Made by a program: the position numbers and the translations under genes. The notes below the pieces were generated by a model. That model saw only the letters and a program-made list of their open reading frames with translations. It did not search any database and had not been told where the DNA came from. A stretch of 6,563 bases of DNA. It comes from JACZWL01 sp046756445 (GTDB lineage Bacteria > Pseudomonadota > Gammaproteobacteria > Steroidobacterales > Woeseiaceae). The first letter of the stretch is position 1; the number at the start of each line of letters is the position of its first letter. This document shows positions 5,867 to 6,563 of this stretch, in pieces. The stretch spans positions 1 to 6,563 of the forward strand of contig JBHHWI010000138.1 in NCBI GenBank assembly GCA_046756445.1, given 5' to 3'.

Positions 5867-6451
5867 ATGTCGCAATTCGCAGATGCCAAATTCATTCTGA
5901 GCGCCAATGCTCCGGACCAATTCGTTCCGGATACGGGCCGGGAGGTCGCGGTGGCCGGACGGTCGAACGCCGGAAAGTCCAGTGCCATCAATGTCATCGT
6001 CAACAGGCGCCGGCTGGCCAGGACCAGCAAGTCGCCGGGTCGGACGCAGCTCGTGAACTTCTTCTCGCTTGGAGATCACACTCGCCTGGTCGATCTGCCG
6101 GGGTACGGGTATGCAAGAGTATCCGCGTCGGTAAGACGGCATTGGGGCGCACTCCTGCAGACCTATTTCGAGGAACGAAAAAGTCTTGGTGGGTTGCTGC
6201 TCGTTGTCGACATAAGGCGGAGACTGTCGGATTATGACCGCCAGATGTTGAGCTTCGCCGACTCGGTCGGGCTGCCGGTGCACGTACTGTTGACGAAGTC
6301 CGACAAACTGAAGCGCGGCCAGGCATCCACCGCGCTCCGGCAGGTACGGAAAGAACTCGACGGCGAGGCGAGCGTACAACTTTTCTCTGCGCTCAACACA
6401 CAGGGGGTCGAGGACGCACGGCGGGTGTTGGAGGATTTCCTGGCGGAGTAA
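5867..6451 (+). CDS. engB: Ribosome biogenesis GTP-binding protein EngB (YihA/YsxC)
   Basis: This is a 194-residue GTPase of the TrmE-Era-EngA-YihA-Septin group, needed for late assembly of the 50S ribosomal subunit and for normal cell division. All G motifs are present in order: G1 GRSNAGKSS (31-39), the switch I/G2 region SKSPGRTQ with Thr60, G3 DLPGYGYA (76-83), G4 TKSD (143-146) and G5 FSAL (173-176). The length is typical. I start it at the ATG at 5867 because MSQFADAKFILSA... then aligns with the family N-terminus. The open frame continues far upstream (to 5564) only because it runs antisense through cytochrome c4. The ribosome binding site is weak. It is divergent from cytochrome c4-dsbA, and in related bacteria its other neighbour is usually polA, which here would lie beyond the right edge. 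Confidence 0.97.
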   Translation: MSQFADAKFILSANAPDQFVPDTGREVAVAGRSNAGKSSAINVIVNRRRLARTSKSPGRTQLVNFFSLGDHTRLVDLPGYGYARVSASVRRHWGALLQTYFEERKSLGGLLLVVDIRRRLSDYDRQMLSFADSVGLPVHVLLTKSDKLKRGQASTALRQVRKELDGEASVQLFSALNTQGVEDARRVLEDFLAE

Positions 6452-6471
6452 TGGAGGTCGCAACCGGGGGA

Positions 6472-6493
6472 CGGGCCCGGGGGGTCCGGCCCG
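6472..6493. repeat. GC-rich inverted repeat downstream of engB
   Basis: CGGGCC (6472-6477) and GGCCCG (6488-6493) form a 6-bp stem around a G-rich 10-nt loop, 20 bp after the engB stop. On the plus strand it is followed by A's, not T's, so it is not a classical terminator for engB. It could protect the 3' end of the mRNA or act with the adjacent hairpin. Confidence 0.5.
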
Positions 6494-6534
6494 AAAAAAA
6501 CCCCGGAGTGTTACTTCAAGTGAACACCCGGGGT
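6494..6534 (-). terminator. Intrinsic terminator for a minus-strand transcript entering from the right
   Basis: Positions 6501-6506 plus 6508-6512 pair with 6523-6533 (11 bp, with A6507 bulged), followed on the minus strand by seven T's (6500-6494). On the plus strand the hairpin has no T-tract, so it serves a gene or small RNA on the minus strand that lies right of 6534 and converges on engB. In related genomes the converging neighbours are polA and a small RNA of the Spot 42/ErsA type. Confidence 0.85.
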
Positions 6535-6563
6535 CAGTATACGCAACCGGCTTGGGGTGACCG

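Noticed and set aside
4459..6237. A 592-codon open frame on the plus strand running antisense through dsbA and cytochrome c4 and into engB
   Set aside because: Its translation is Arg/Gly/Ser-rich with no domain, and it overlaps three well-supported genes in other frames. Long antisense frames are expected opposite GC-rich coding DNA.
1..6563. A new defence, toxin-antitoxin, CRISPR or biosynthetic system
   Set aside because: All intact genes belong to recognised envelope or housekeeping families, no phased repeats are present, and the only mobile DNA is a short transposase scar.

Overview
The window looks like chromosome of a free-living, probably aquatic or marine, gammaproteobacterium. By eye the GC content is around 60%. 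Three things point there: a large TonB-dependent outer-membrane receptor of the cysteine-containing type, the divergent engB / cytochrome c4-dsbA arrangement known from Pseudomonas and relatives, and Sec-exported envelope enzymes. No 16S or other taxonomic marker is present, so a finer placement is not supported.

Layout from left to right. (1) Positions 2-1015 are the C-terminal ~337 residues of a TonB-dependent receptor, cut by the left edge and closed by a textbook intrinsic terminator (1044-1076). (2) Positions 1075-1462 have no intact gene. They start with an N-terminal remnant of an IS1182-type transposase, followed by about 220 bp of unassigned sequence with short repeats. (3) A secreted DUF885-family putative metallopeptidase lies on the minus strand (1463-3247). 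It is divergent, across a 55-bp gap, from (4) a plus-strand L,D-transpeptidase-like (YkuD) protein with a C-terminal NTF2-like extension (3303-4208). (5) Convergent to that is a minus-strand pair: cytochrome c4 (5176-5805) followed by a DsbA-type thiol oxidoreductase (4243-5097). (6) Divergent from cytochrome c4 is engB/yihA, the essential ribosome-assembly GTPase (5867-6451). (7) The last ~110 bp hold two GC-rich hairpins. One is a clear intrinsic terminator on the minus strand, belonging to a transcript that enters from beyond the right edge.

Functionally this is mostly cell-envelope and housekeeping content: outer-membrane uptake, periplasmic peptidase and peptidoglycan-linked enzymes, periplasmic disulfide formation, respiratory electron transfer, and 50S subunit assembly. 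DsbA and the exported proteins share a compartment, and the receptor has three closely spaced cysteine pairs that could be substrates for such an oxidase.

I see no new defence system, CRISPR array, tRNA, rRNA or intact mobile element. The points most worth a second look are the lipoprotein form of DsbA with its long acidic linker, the non-canonical active-site motif of the YkuD protein, the possible small-RNA locus behind engB (the place where Spot 42 / ErsA sit in other gammaproteobacteria), and the overlapping divergent promoters at engB/cytochrome c4.
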